DNA of 8,183 nucleotides from Gammaproteobacteria bacterium (GCA_024679435.1 JAIBDK010000090.1:1-8183), one strand, 5' to 3'. Counted from the stretch's first letter, positions 1 to 7,366 are shown. The notes: generated by a model from the letters alone, not told the origin. Numbers and translations are program-made.

Positions 1-65
1 ATATTATTTCATCCGTTAAGAGTCAGTAATGCTATTATTGCTGGAATTACTTAGAGCTTTGCAGT

Positions 66-95
66 TTGATATCCCTCCACGCGTTCAAATATAAA
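66..95 (+). promoter_or_regulatory. Candidate sigma70-type promoter upstream of the acyl-CoA synthetase
   Basis: TTGATA at 66-71 matches the -35 consensus at five of six bases. TATAAA at 90-95 matches the -10 consensus at five of six, with an 18-bp spacer. Transcription would start near 102, giving a leader of only about 12 bases before the ATG at 115. This is the best promoter-like pair upstream of the cluster, but such matches are common in AT-rich DNA and the very short leader is a weakness. An upstream promoter beyond the window remains possible. Confidence 0.3.
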
Positions 96-114
96 CCGAA
101 AGCACCGTTTAATC

Positions 115-2049
115 ATGAATGATACGTTTCCTCATCGACTGATTTTCAATGCCCATAAGTTCGGTGGCCGCCCAGCCATAAGAGAAAAAGATTTAGGTAT
201 CTGGCAGACATGGACCTGGCAGGATATGAAGAAAGAGATTTTTTTGTTTGCCAATGGTCTGGCTGAGTTGGGTTTTAAGCGAGGCGACAAGCTGGCCATT
301 GTGGGCGCAAACAGGCCAAGACTCTATTGGGGGATTTGTGCCGCTCAATGTCTGGGTGGGATTCCGGTTCCGATTTACGCGGATTCTGTTGCTGAGGAAA
401 TGCAGTATGTGCTTAATCATGCTGGGGTAAGTTTTATTCTCGCAGAAGATCAGGAGCAGGTCGATAAGGTTCTCGAAATTAAAGCGAATTGCGAGATGGT
501 TCAGCATATTATCTACGATGACACTCGCGGGCTGCGCGATTACGATACTTCGGTTTTGCATAATTTTGAAGACGTGCAGGCCGCAGGGTCACGGCTCGCT
601 GCTAAAAATCCTGATTTTTTAATTCAGGAAATCGACAAATGCAGTGCCGATGATGTTGGCATATTTCTCTATACGTCTGGGACAACAGGCAAACCTAAGG
701 GTGTGGTCTTGTCCAATAACAATGTAATGCAGACGGCGATAAACAGTGCAAAAATGGATGGTCTTACCGAAAAGGAGGATATGCTTTCTTATCTGCCTTT
801 GGCCTGGGTTGGCGACCATATTTTTTCATACGGGCAGGCTTATGTAACCGGGATGTGCATCAACTGCCCTGAGAGCGATGCAACCGTGGCTGCGGACCTT
901 AAGGAGATAGGGCCGACGTATTATTTCGCACCGCCGAGGGTTTTTGAAAATCTGTTGACCACGGTGATGATTCGAATGGAGGATGCGGGAAGACTTAAGC
1001 GAAAACTGTTTCATGCCTGTATGGCGGTTGCCCGAAAAACCGGAGTGGCGTTGCTTGATGGTAAACCGGTTTCACTAATAGATAAATTAAAGTATCGACT
1101 GGCAGACTGGCTGATCTATGCTCCATTAAAAAATACCATGGGCTTTAGTCGTATTCGCGTGGCTTACACGGCGGGAGAAGCCATCGGGCCCGAGATTTTT
1201 GATTTCTTTCGGTCTCTTGGAATAAATATTAAGCAATTGTATGGCCAGACCGAAGCTGCCGTGTTTATTACCGCTCAACCTGATGGTGAGGTTTTTGCCG
1301 ATACCGTTGGTAAGCCTTCTCCCGGTGTGGAGGTCAAAATTACTGATGATGGTGAGGTGATTTACCGTAGCCCCGGAGTATTTCAAAGCTATTACAAAAA
1401 TGAGAAAGCGACCCAAGAGACGAAGAATAAGGAAGGCTGGGTGAGGACCGGTGATGCCGGGTTTTTTGATGAAAACGGTCATCTGAAAATTATCGACCGC
1501 GCTAAAGATGTTGGAAAATTGAGCAGTGGCGCTCTGTTTGCACCAAAATACATTGAGAATAAACTGAAGTTTTTTCCTCAGATCAAAGAAGCCGTCGCTA
1601 TTGGCGACGGTCATGAGTTTGTATCGGTAATGGTCAATATCGATCTTGATGCCGTGGGTAACTGGGCTGAAAGAAACAATATTCCCTATGCGAGTTATCT
1701 GGAGCTTGCGGGTCATCCTGACGTCTATGACATGATGCGTAAAAATATTGAGGCGGTAAATCGCGATTTATCTTCTGATCCGAGACTGTCGGAATCCCAG
1801 ATTAAGAAATTTTTGATTCTGCATAAAGAGTTGGATGCGGATGATGGGGAGTTAACCCGAACCCGAAAAGTGAGAAGACGAATTATTGCCGAAAAATATG
1901 ATGTGCTGATTGAAGCGCTCTATACAGATGCGACCCGATGTCATGTCACCACTGAAGTTACCTTTGAAGATGGCAAAAAAGGCGCAATCGAGGCAGATCT
2001 TAATATTGGTAGTGCCGGCACTTTTGATCCGGTTCGAAAAGCAGGTTAA
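115..2049 (+). CDS. AMP-forming long-chain-type acyl-CoA synthetase
   Basis: The 644-residue protein is a cytoplasmic or membrane-associated ligase that would activate a carboxylic acid with ATP, through an acyl-AMP, to its CoA thioester. All core motifs of the AMP-binding superfamily are present: the phosphate loop TSGTTGKPKG at residues 187-196, YGQTEA at 376-381, TGD at 445-447, DRAKD at 461-465, and the C-terminal catalytic lysine in GELTRTRKVRR (Lys585). Its size and the motif spacing fit long-chain acyl-CoA synthetases (FadD15/ACSL-like) better than short acetyl- or benzoyl-CoA ligases. About 41 residues follow the usual C-terminal end. The ATG at 115 is the first plausible start, and its Shine-Dalgarno is weak. 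It is the first gene of a co-directional cluster with a Liv-type importer, 139 bases before livG. The chain length or ring type of the substrate cannot be read from the sequence; an aromatic, alicyclic or fatty acid imported by the transporter is inferred from context. Confidence 0.93.
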   Translation: MNDTFPHRLIFNAHKFGGRPAIREKDLGIWQTWTWQDMKKEIFLFANGLAELGFKRGDKLAIVGANRPRLYWGICAAQCLGGIPVPIYADSVAEEMQYVLNHAGVSFILAEDQEQVDKVLEIKANCEMVQHIIYDDTRGLRDYDTSVLHNFEDVQAAGSRLAAKNPDFLIQEIDKCSADDVGIFLYTSGTTGKPKGVVLSNNNVMQTAINSAKMDGLTEKEDMLSYLPLAWVGDHIFSYGQAYVTGMCINCPESDATVAADLKEIGPTYYFAPPRVFENLLTTVMIRMEDAGRLKRKLFHACMAVARKTGVALLDGKPVSLIDKLKYRLADWLIYAPLKNTMGFSRIRVAYTAGEAIGPEIFDFFRSLGINIKQLYGQTEAAVFITAQPDGEVFADTVGKPSPGVEVKITDDGEVIYRSPGVFQSYYKNEKATQETKNKEGWVRTGDAGFFDENGHLKIIDRAKDVGKLSSGALFAPKYIENKLKFFPQIKEAVAIGDGHEFVSVMVNIDLDAVGNWAERNNIPYASYLELAGHPDVYDMMRKNIEAVNRDLSSDPRLSESQIKKFLILHKELDADDGELTRTRKVRRRIIAEKYDVLIEALYTDATRCHVTTEVTFEDGKKGAIEADLNIGSAGTFDPVRKAG

Positions 2050-2188
2050 AACAATGTTACAAGTTTATCGTAATTTGGTACTTATCCAGGTCGACGCGAA
2101 TTGTTTCATAAAGGTTGGTGGGTTAAGGTTGAAAACGGCTGGTTTGAGAAATTTTAGCGATACCTAGATAAGAGAATATTTATTCATT
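2050..2188 (+). other. Intergenic gap without a supported gene or terminator
   Basis: This 139-base gap between the synthetase and livG holds no convincing terminator hairpin, so read-through from the synthetase is plausible. A 37-codon reading frame starting at 2054 has no recognisable features or Shine-Dalgarno and is not called. A weak promoter-like pair exists (TTGAGA at 2144-2149, GATAAG at 2167-2172, 17-bp spacer). A short dyad, GAATA-TT-TATTC, lies at 2174-2185 just before the livG start. Neither is strong enough to assert. Confidence 0.4.
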
Positions 2189-2983
2189 ATGAATTCCCAG
2201 ATTGCGCCAGGTGAGACATTGCTTGAAGTGAAAAATATTTCGCTGTCTTTTGGTGGTGTTAAGGCTCTCCAGGATATTAGTTTTGATATCCTTAAGGGTG
2301 AAGTGAGGGCTATTATCGGCCCAAACGGTGCCGGTAAAAGTTCAATGTTAAACGTGATAAACGGCTTTTATCATCCGCAACAGGGCGAAGTGTGGTTCGA
2401 TGGAAAATTGCGGACTCAGATGAAGCCCCACGAAGTTGCGAAACTGGGGATTGCCAGAACCTTCCAGAATATTGCGTTGTTTAAAGGTATGTCCACACTG
2501 GACAATCTGATGACCGGACGCATGATAAAAATGAAAACCAATCTGTTTTGGCAGGCATTGTGGAAAGGCCCTGCGGAAAAAGAAGAGCAGGAACACAGAG
2601 AGCGGGTTGAGCATATTATTGAATTTCTAAAAATTCAGTCAATCAGGAAAACTCCGGTTGGCAGGCTGCCCTACGGGATGCAAAAGCGTGTTGAACTTGG
2701 TCGTGCCCTGGCTGCTGAATCGAAGTTACTGCTCCTTGATGAGCCTATGGCGGGAATGAATCTTGAAGAAAAAGAGGATATGTGTCGATTCGTACTTGAT
2801 GTTAACGATGAATTTGGTACCACTATCGCTCTCATTGAGCATGATATGGGCGTGGTGATGGATATTTCTGACCGGGTTGTGGTTCTCGATTACGGCGAAA
2901 AGCTGGCTGATGGAACACCTGACGAAGTGCGAAAAAATCAGGCAGTAATCGATGCCTATCTGGGAGTTTCCCATGAGTCCTGA
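2189..2983 (+). CDS. livG: Liv-type ABC importer ATPase, LivG-like
   Basis: This 264-residue cytoplasmic ATPase powers the LivH/LivM permease together with LivF. It shows Walker A GPNGAGKS (44-51), the Q-loop RTFQN with Gln93, a LivG-style signature LPYGMQKR (160-167) in place of LSGGQ, Walker B LLLLDEP (180-186) followed by MAGMN, and the switch histidine in IEHDMG (His218). The phrase GIARTFQN and the signature without a GG pair are typical of LivG rather than LivF. The ATG at 2189 has only a weak, distant purine stretch (AAGAGA, 2170-2175). A TTG at 2219 has a better AGGTGAG in front of it, but the spacing is only three bases, so ATG is kept. The gene end overlaps livH by 11 bases, indicating translational coupling. 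The symbol marks the family; leucine need not be the substrate. Confidence 0.93.
   Translation: MNSQIAPGETLLEVKNISLSFGGVKALQDISFDILKGEVRAIIGPNGAGKSSMLNVINGFYHPQQGEVWFDGKLRTQMKPHEVAKLGIARTFQNIALFKGMSTLDNLMTGRMIKMKTNLFWQALWKGPAEKEEQEHRERVEHIIEFLKIQSIRKTPVGRLPYGMQKRVELGRALAAESKLLLLDEPMAGMNLEEKEDMCRFVLDVNDEFGTTIALIEHDMGVVMDISDRVVVLDYGEKLADGTPDEVRKNQAVIDAYLGVSHES
2962..2966 (+). promoter_or_regulatory. Ribosome binding site that fixes the livH start
   Basis: GGGAG lies inside the end of livG, six bases before the ATG at 2973. An in-frame upstream ATG at 2952, which would add MPIWEFP, has no such site, so the downstream ATG is preferred. Confidence 0.7.
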
Positions 2984-3974
2984 GTTTTTATATACCATCG
3001 AGGTGATTCTCAATGGATTGATGGCTGGCATTATGTATTCCCTGGTGGCGTTGGGCTTTGTTTTGATCTTCAAGGCGTCGGGAATATTCAACTATGCTCA
3101 GGGAGTTATGGCGCTTTTTGCGGCCCTAACTCTGGTCGGTTTTCAGAGTGGTCAAATTCCATTTTCCCACCTCATTAACGTCATGTTTGGAACCGAATAC
3201 CATCACTGGGGAGAAGGGATGAATAACTTCCTCGCCATCGTACTGACTATTTTGGTGATGATTGCATTTGCGTGGTTGGTGGAGAAGTTGGTGCTCAAGC
3301 ATTTGGTCAATCAGGCACCTATAATATTGTTTATGGCGACTATTGGTCTTGCGTTTTTTATGGAAGGTTTTGGCGATCTGATGTGGGGTGCAAACATAAA
3401 GACACTGGATGTTGGGATTCCCTCAGGCGGTTCTTTTTGGTGGGAAGATGTAACCCGAACCTGGGCAACTGAAGGTTCTGAGTATTACGGGATGTATATT
3501 GATGTGCTCGACGTCTGGGCTACCGGAATAGCGGTAGCGCTGGTTATTGTGCTTATGTTGTTCTCGCAGTTTACTAAAACAGGTCGTGCCTTAAGGGCTG
3601 TTGCGGATGATCATCAGGCGGCTTTAACTGTGGGTATTTCGTTGCGAACGATCTGGGTTATTGTCTGGTCCATCGCCGGTATAGTGGCGCTGGTTGCTGG
3701 AATAATGTGGGGCTCCAAATCGGGTGTCCAGTTTTCTCTATCGCTGATTGCGCTGAAGGCATTACCGGTTCTGATTTTAGGCGGATTCACCTCTATTCCG
3801 GGCGCGATAATCGGCGGTTTGATAATAGGGGTAGGTGAAAAGTTATTTGAATTCTGGGTTGGTCCTCTGATCGGTGGAGCCACAGAAAATTGGTTTGCCT
3901 ATGTGCTGGCACTTTTCTTCCTGATGTTTCGGCCTCAGGGCTTGTTTGGCGAAAAAATCATTGAAAGGGTGTAA
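2973..3974 (+). CDS. livH: Liv-type ABC importer permease, LivH-like
   Basis: This 333-residue polytopic inner-membrane protein forms half of the import channel. The N-terminal part has the family pattern of a hydrophobic helix followed by IFKASGIFNYAQG (Gly37-Gly44 region), equivalent to the V-x-N-F-A-H/Q-G segment of LivH proteins. The cytoplasmic coupling loop that contacts the ATPases is visible from about residue 203 (TGRALRAVADDHQAALTVGI). The C-terminus carries the usual glycine-rich helix (GGFTSIPGAIIGGLIIG) and ends RPQGLFGEK, a common Liv permease ending. It is somewhat longer than typical LivH (about 290-310 residues). The extra length sits in polar, aromatic-rich segments, one around residues 52-80 (HLINVMFGTEYHHWGEG) and one around 148-180 (SGGSFWWEDVTRTWATEG), likely extracytoplasmic loops. 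livM follows five bases after its stop. Confidence 0.93.
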   Translation: MSPEFLYTIEVILNGLMAGIMYSLVALGFVLIFKASGIFNYAQGVMALFAALTLVGFQSGQIPFSHLINVMFGTEYHHWGEGMNNFLAIVLTILVMIAFAWLVEKLVLKHLVNQAPIILFMATIGLAFFMEGFGDLMWGANIKTLDVGIPSGGSFWWEDVTRTWATEGSEYYGMYIDVLDVWATGIAVALVIVLMLFSQFTKTGRALRAVADDHQAALTVGISLRTIWVIVWSIAGIVALVAGIMWGSKSGVQFSLSLIALKALPVLILGGFTSIPGAIIGGLIIGVGEKLFEFWVGPLIGGATENWFAYVLALFFLMFRPQGLFGEKIIERV

Positions 3975-3979
3975 ATAAA

Positions 3980-5056
3980 ATGTTTTACAGAGAGTCGGGG
4001 GATTTTAAAACCAGCTATTCGGGCGATCAGCAGATCTTCCCAATTGCTTTTGATCGATGGGTTGTGATCGCATTTTGCGCGTTTGCTTTTGTAGTCGTCC
4101 CTTTTCTTATCAATGATTATTGGGAAAAGTCAGTTCTGGTTCCCGTTCTGGTTTGGTCCCTCGCGGCGCTGGGGCTTAACATATTGACAGGTTATTGTGG
4201 CCAGGTAAGTCTGGGAACAGGTGGCTTTATGGCGGTGGGTGCGTATGCATCTTATAAGTTGACCACTTCCTTTCCTGAAATGAACATGTTTATTGTGATC
4301 CTGCTTTCCGGCGGCGTTACCGCGCTGGTGGGCATCGTGTTTGGTCTGCCCAGCCTCAGGATAAAGGGTTTTTATCTCGCCGTTGCAACATTGGCCTCCC
4401 AGTTTTTCCTGGTTTGGTTGTTTAACAAAGTGCCCTGGTTTTATAACTACTCGGCTTCTGGTCAGATCAGCGCGCCGGAAAGATTTGTATTCGGGATTGC
4501 TATTTCGGGTCCGAATTCGCCACCCTGGGCGACCTATCTATTCTGTCTAACTTTCGTCGTAGTGTTTGCGCTTATTGCTAAAAACCTGACCCGGGGCCGG
4601 TTAGGCCGTTCCTGGATGGCGATACGTGATATGGATATCGCAGCCGAAATTATCGGTGTGCCGCCTCTGAAAACAAAACTTTCAGCGTTTGCGGTGAGTT
4701 CATTTTATATCGGAATATCTGGGGCATTGTTTTTCATGGTCTATCTCGGTGCCGCTGAACCCACCGAAGCCTTCGGAATTGAGAAGTCTTTTCTGGTTCT
4801 GTTTATGATAATAATTGGTGGTTTAGGGTCAATTTTTGGATCCTTTATCGGTGCCGCATTTATGATATTGATGCCGGTGCTTTTTAAGAATATTATGGTT
4901 GGCGGGCTAGGTTGGCCTACCGATTTGGTGGCTCATCTGATTTTTATGCTAATTGGTGGGCTGATAATGTTTTTCTTGATTGTTGAACCCCATGGGCTGG
5001 CGCAGCTGTGGAGAGTGACAAAAGAGAAGCTTCGACTGTGGCCATTTCCCCATTAA
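3980..5056 (+). CDS. livM: Liv-type ABC importer permease, LivM-like
   Basis: This 358-residue inner-membrane protein is the second channel subunit, pairing with LivH. Diagnostic segments are LNILTGYCGQVSLGTGGF, with TGYCGQVSLG at 70-79, a near-invariant LivM motif; GLPSLRIKGFYLAVATLA in the next helices; and the ATPase-coupling loop GRSWMAIRDMDIAAEIIG at about 208-225. The C-terminus reads VEPHGLAQLWRVTKEKLRLWPF, like the E/R-P-x-G-L-A-x-L-W ending of this family. The first 25 residues are polar and probably cytoplasmic. The start is close behind livH, with AAGGG at 3965-3969 inside the livH end acting as ribosome binding site about ten bases upstream, so the two subunits should be made together. 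Confidence 0.93.
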   Translation: MFYRESGDFKTSYSGDQQIFPIAFDRWVVIAFCAFAFVVVPFLINDYWEKSVLVPVLVWSLAALGLNILTGYCGQVSLGTGGFMAVGAYASYKLTTSFPEMNMFIVILLSGGVTALVGIVFGLPSLRIKGFYLAVATLASQFFLVWLFNKVPWFYNYSASGQISAPERFVFGIAISGPNSPPWATYLFCLTFVVVFALIAKNLTRGRLGRSWMAIRDMDIAAEIIGVPPLKTKLSAFAVSSFYIGISGALFFMVYLGAAEPTEAFGIEKSFLVLFMIIIGGLGSIFGSFIGAAFMILMPVLFKNIMVGGLGWPTDLVAHLIFMLIGGLIMFFLIVEPHGLAQLWRVTKEKLRLWPFPH

Positions 5057-5106
5057 ATCTGGCCGCAAATCCTGCTGGATGGACTGGATTCATTCACATT
5101 AAACCG

Positions 5107-5121
5107 TTTCCGAGGAGGAAA
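5107..5121 (+). promoter_or_regulatory. Strong ribosome binding site of the binding protein, inside a small hairpin
   Basis: AGGAGG at 5113-5118, four bases from the ATG at 5123, is the strongest Shine-Dalgarno in the window, consistent with the high expression needed for a periplasmic binding protein. TTTCC (5107-5111) can pair with GGAAA (5117-5121), leaving GAGGA as the loop, so part of the site sits in a weak 5-bp stem. The preceding 5057-5106 shows no terminator. Confidence 0.55.
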
Positions 5122-5122
5122 T

Positions 5123-6421
5123 ATGAAACATACTAAACTCGCTGCCGCTGCGGTTGCAATGGCGATGACGCTGGGGGCTAATACAGCATCTGCTGACCTG
5201 GTTTTTCCATCGCTGGATTACCGGACTGGCCCCTATGCACCAAATGGCATTCCCTTTGCTGATGGATACTCAGATTACTTTACATTACTCAATGAAAGAG
5301 ATGGCGGAATTGGTGGCGTCCCCGCGCGCGTTCTGCCCTGTGAAACAGGCTACAACACCGAAAAAGGTGTTGAATGCTATGAATCAACCAAAGGCGAAGG
5401 TGCGCTGGTTTATCAGCCGCTTTCAACAGGCATAACCTATCAGTTGATCCCCAAAGCTACTGCCGATGGTATCCCCGTTCATTCAATGGGTTACGGTCGG
5501 ACATCAGCGGCCAACGGCAAGGTTTTTAGTCATATTTTCAATTATCCGGGTACTTACTGGGATGCCGCATCGATCATTGTTAAGCATATCGCTGATCAGG
5601 AAGGCGGTGACCTGAAAGATAAAACTATTGCTCTGGTCTATCACAATTCTGCCTACGGTAAAGAGCCTATTCGTACTCTGGAAGAACTGGCCAAAAAACA
5701 TGGCTACAATCTGACATTACTGGCGGTCGATCATCCGGGTCAGGAGCAGAAGTCCCAATGGTTGCAGATTCGACGCGAACGCCCGGACTATGTATTAATG
5801 TGGGGCTGGGGTGTAATGAATCAGGTTGCTATTCAGGAGGCCGCGAATATTCGCTACCCCATGGATCATTTTATAGGAGTATGGTGGTCTGCGTCTGAAA
5901 ATGACGTATTGCCTGCGGGTGATGCAGCCAATGGTTATAAAGCGGTTGCTTTTCACGGTGTAGGTAGTGGCTTCGGCGTATATGACGACCTTAAGAAACA
6001 TGTTGTCGATACCGGCAAAGCTGCCGGTGATGGTTCAAATCTTGGAACTGTTCTTTATAACCGTGGTATGTATGCTGCGATGCTGGCTTCAGAAGCCGCC
6101 AGGACGGCTCAGGAGATTCATGGAACTGCTGACATTACTCCGGCTATGATGCGCGACGGTATGGAAGCGCTCAACCTGACTGAAGCACGAATGGCTGAAC
6201 TTGGTCTGGCTAATTTCGGTCCGGAAGTTTCCGTTGACTGCGCCAACCATGGCGGGCCGGGTCTGGGTGCCATCCAGCAATGGGATGCGGCTGCAGGAAC
6301 CTGGTCTCTGATTACAGAGTTCACGGGTGCAGATCGTGATGTTGTCGATGCGCTGATTGCGGAAGATTCAGCCGCGTTCGCTGCAGAAAACAATATTACT
6401 CCACGTGATTGTGGTGCCTGA
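5123..6421 (+). CDS. Periplasmic solute-binding protein of the Liv-type importer
   Basis: This 432-residue exported protein would capture the ligand in the periplasm and deliver it to LivH/LivM. A Sec signal peptide is clear: MKHTK, a hydrophobic Ala/Met-rich core, and a signal peptidase I site after Ala24 (TASA/D). There is no lipobox cysteine. The mature N-terminus (PSLDYRTGPYAPNG, then GYSDYFTLLNERDGGIGG) matches the type I periplasmic fold of the Leu/Ile/Val-binding family (Peripla_BP_6-like). The second-lobe segment IALVYHNSAYGKEP is also typical. It is longer than LivJ/LivK (about 345-370). Four cysteines in the mature chain, at 73, 85, 373 and 430, could form two disulfides. Aromatic-rich stretches such as LMWGWG and GVWWSASEND suit a ligand with a ring or hydrophobic part, but this is inference. 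It lies between livM and livF, the usual order in liv clusters that also carry ligases. Confidence 0.92.
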   Translation: MKHTKLAAAAVAMAMTLGANTASADLVFPSLDYRTGPYAPNGIPFADGYSDYFTLLNERDGGIGGVPARVLPCETGYNTEKGVECYESTKGEGALVYQPLSTGITYQLIPKATADGIPVHSMGYGRTSAANGKVFSHIFNYPGTYWDAASIIVKHIADQEGGDLKDKTIALVYHNSAYGKEPIRTLEELAKKHGYNLTLLAVDHPGQEQKSQWLQIRRERPDYVLMWGWGVMNQVAIQEAANIRYPMDHFIGVWWSASENDVLPAGDAANGYKAVAFHGVGSGFGVYDDLKKHVVDTGKAAGDGSNLGTVLYNRGMYAAMLASEAARTAQEIHGTADITPAMMRDGMEALNLTEARMAELGLANFGPEVSVDCANHGGPGLGAIQQWDAAAGTWSLITEFTGADRDVVDALIAEDSAAFAAENNITPRDCGA

Positions 6422-6423
6422 TA

Positions 6424-6449
6424 TTAAGAGCCACAACTATAGCTCTTGA
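6424..6449 (+). other. Short stem-loop directly after the binding-protein stop codon
   Basis: AAGAGC (6426-6431) pairs with GCTCTT (6442-6447) across a 10-base loop. A U-G and a U-A pair can extend it to eight pairs. It begins three bases after the stop codon and precedes the larger hairpin at 6459-6497. Alone it is weak and could be chance; next to the larger hairpin it may add to a 3'-end structure. Confidence 0.35.
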
Positions 6450-6458
6450 GGCTTGCAC

Positions 6459-6497
6459 AGAATATGCCGGGGTGGGTTTGTCGCCCCGGTATGTTCT
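6459..6497 (+). terminator. Long GC-rich stem-loop between the binding-protein gene and livF
   Basis: The arms at 6459-6472 and 6484-6497 form 14 continuous pairs at the RNA level (two are G-U), including a GCCGGGG/CCCCGG core. Three further inner pairs (6473-6475 with 6481-6483) would leave a five-base loop. The following bases, TTCTTAAAATCT, are a poor U-tract, so a fully efficient intrinsic terminator is doubtful. A partial terminator or an mRNA-stabilising 3' structure that keeps binding-protein mRNA more abundant than that of the downstream ATPase is likely, as known for other periplasmic binding-protein operons. Confidence 0.6.
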
Positions 6498-6541
6498 TAA
6501 AATCTCAAATATAAAACAAATCAAGACAGGCTTTAAATAGA

Positions 6542-7366
6542 ATGGAAGGTCAAAGCGCTAATGAGAATATCGTGCTGAGTGTAAATAATATTGAAGTTAT
6601 TTATGATCACGTAATTCTGGTGCTTAAGGGCGTATCTCTGGATGTGACTGAAGGAGGAATTGTTGCTTTGCTCGGAGCGAATGGGGCAGGAAAGACCACA
6701 ACAATAAAATCTATATCTAATATCCTCGGGACTGAACGTGGTGAGGTAACCAAGGGGTCGATTGAATATATGGGAGAAAAGGTGGAGAATCTTTCGCCCA
6801 CAGAGCTTGTGCAAAAAGGCGTGGTTCAGGTCATGGAGGGCCGTCATTGCTTTGAGCACCTTACCGTAGAGGAAAACCTGTTAACCGGTGCATATACTCG
6901 AAAAGACGGACGCAAAGCCGTCAGCGATTCGCTGGAGAAAGTGTATAGTTATTTTCCCCGTCTTAAGCTCAGAAGAAAAAGTCAGGCGGGCTACACTTCT
7001 GGCGGTGAGCAACAAATGGTGGCGGTGGGTAGAGCACTGATGGCGCAGCCTAAAGTGATATTGTTAGATGAACCTTCCATGGGGCTTGCGCCTCAGCTCG
7101 TTGAGGAGATTTTCCAAATTGTAAAAGATTTAAATCAGAAGGAAGGCGTAACCTTTCTGCTGGCGGAGCAGAATACCTCGGTGGCATTAAGATACGCGAC
7201 CTATGGATATATTTTAGAAAATGGCCGTGTTGTAATGGATGGTGAGGCCAGGTCACTGTCCGAAAACGAGGACGTCAAAGAATTTTATCTTGGCCTAAGT
7301 GGCGGTGACAAGAAATCTTTTCGCGATGTGAAGCATTATCGAAGACGAAAGCGTTGGCTCGCCTAG
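6542..7366 (+). CDS. livF: Liv-type ABC importer ATPase, LivF-like
   Basis: This 274-residue cytoplasmic ATPase is the partner of LivG. It has Walker A GANGAGKT (45-52), the LivF-type segment VMEGRHCFEHLTVEENL (97-113) where LivF proteins carry P-E-G-R-x-x-F, signature SGGEQQM (153-159), Walker B VILLDEP (172-178) followed by SMGLAP, and LAEQN (Gln210) where other ABC ATPases have the switch histidine, as is usual in LivF. Family LivF proteins are about 235-240 residues; this one has an extra strongly basic tail (KSFRDVKHYRRRKRWLA). The ATG at 6542 is preceded by a weak ACAGG (6526-6530). It is separated from the binding-protein gene by 120 bases with two stem-loops, so its expression may be set below that of the binding protein. 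Confidence 0.92.
   Translation: MEGQSANENIVLSVNNIEVIYDHVILVLKGVSLDVTEGGIVALLGANGAGKTTTIKSISNILGTERGEVTKGSIEYMGEKVENLSPTELVQKGVVQVMEGRHCFEHLTVEENLLTGAYTRKDGRKAVSDSLEKVYSYFPRLKLRRKSQAGYTSGGEQQMVAVGRALMAQPKVILLDEPSMGLAPQLVEEIFQIVKDLNQKEGVTFLLAEQNTSVALRYATYGYILENGRVVMDGEARSLSENEDVKEFYLGLSGGDKKSFRDVKHYRRRKRWLA

Noticed and set aside
1..114. Start of a divergent gene on the minus strand
   Set aside because: The minus-strand ATG at 10-12 runs into a stop after two codons, and no other coding start is evident in this stretch.
1126..1716. 196-codon open frame on the minus strand inside the acyl-CoA synthetase
   Set aside because: It lies wholly opposite a gene with all family motifs, its translation shows no recognisable domain, and no ribosome binding site stands out.
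1910..2167. 85-codon plus-strand frame across the synthetase end and the gap before livG
   Set aside because: Most of it is out of frame inside the synthetase. The part after 2054 has no Shine-Dalgarno or recognisable protein features.
2144..2172. Promoter-like pair TTGAGA/GATAAG before livG
   Set aside because: The -10 match is only four of six and the leader would be about ten bases; livG can be read through from the synthetase because no terminator is seen.
2952..2972. Upstream ATG for livH adding seven residues
   Set aside because: No ribosome binding site precedes it, while GGGAG sits six bases before the ATG at 2973, whose product starts like other LivH proteins.
5068..5090. AATCC/GGATT inverted repeat between livM and the binding-protein gene
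   Set aside because: Five-base arms with a long loop and no U-tract; too weak to call a terminator or operator.
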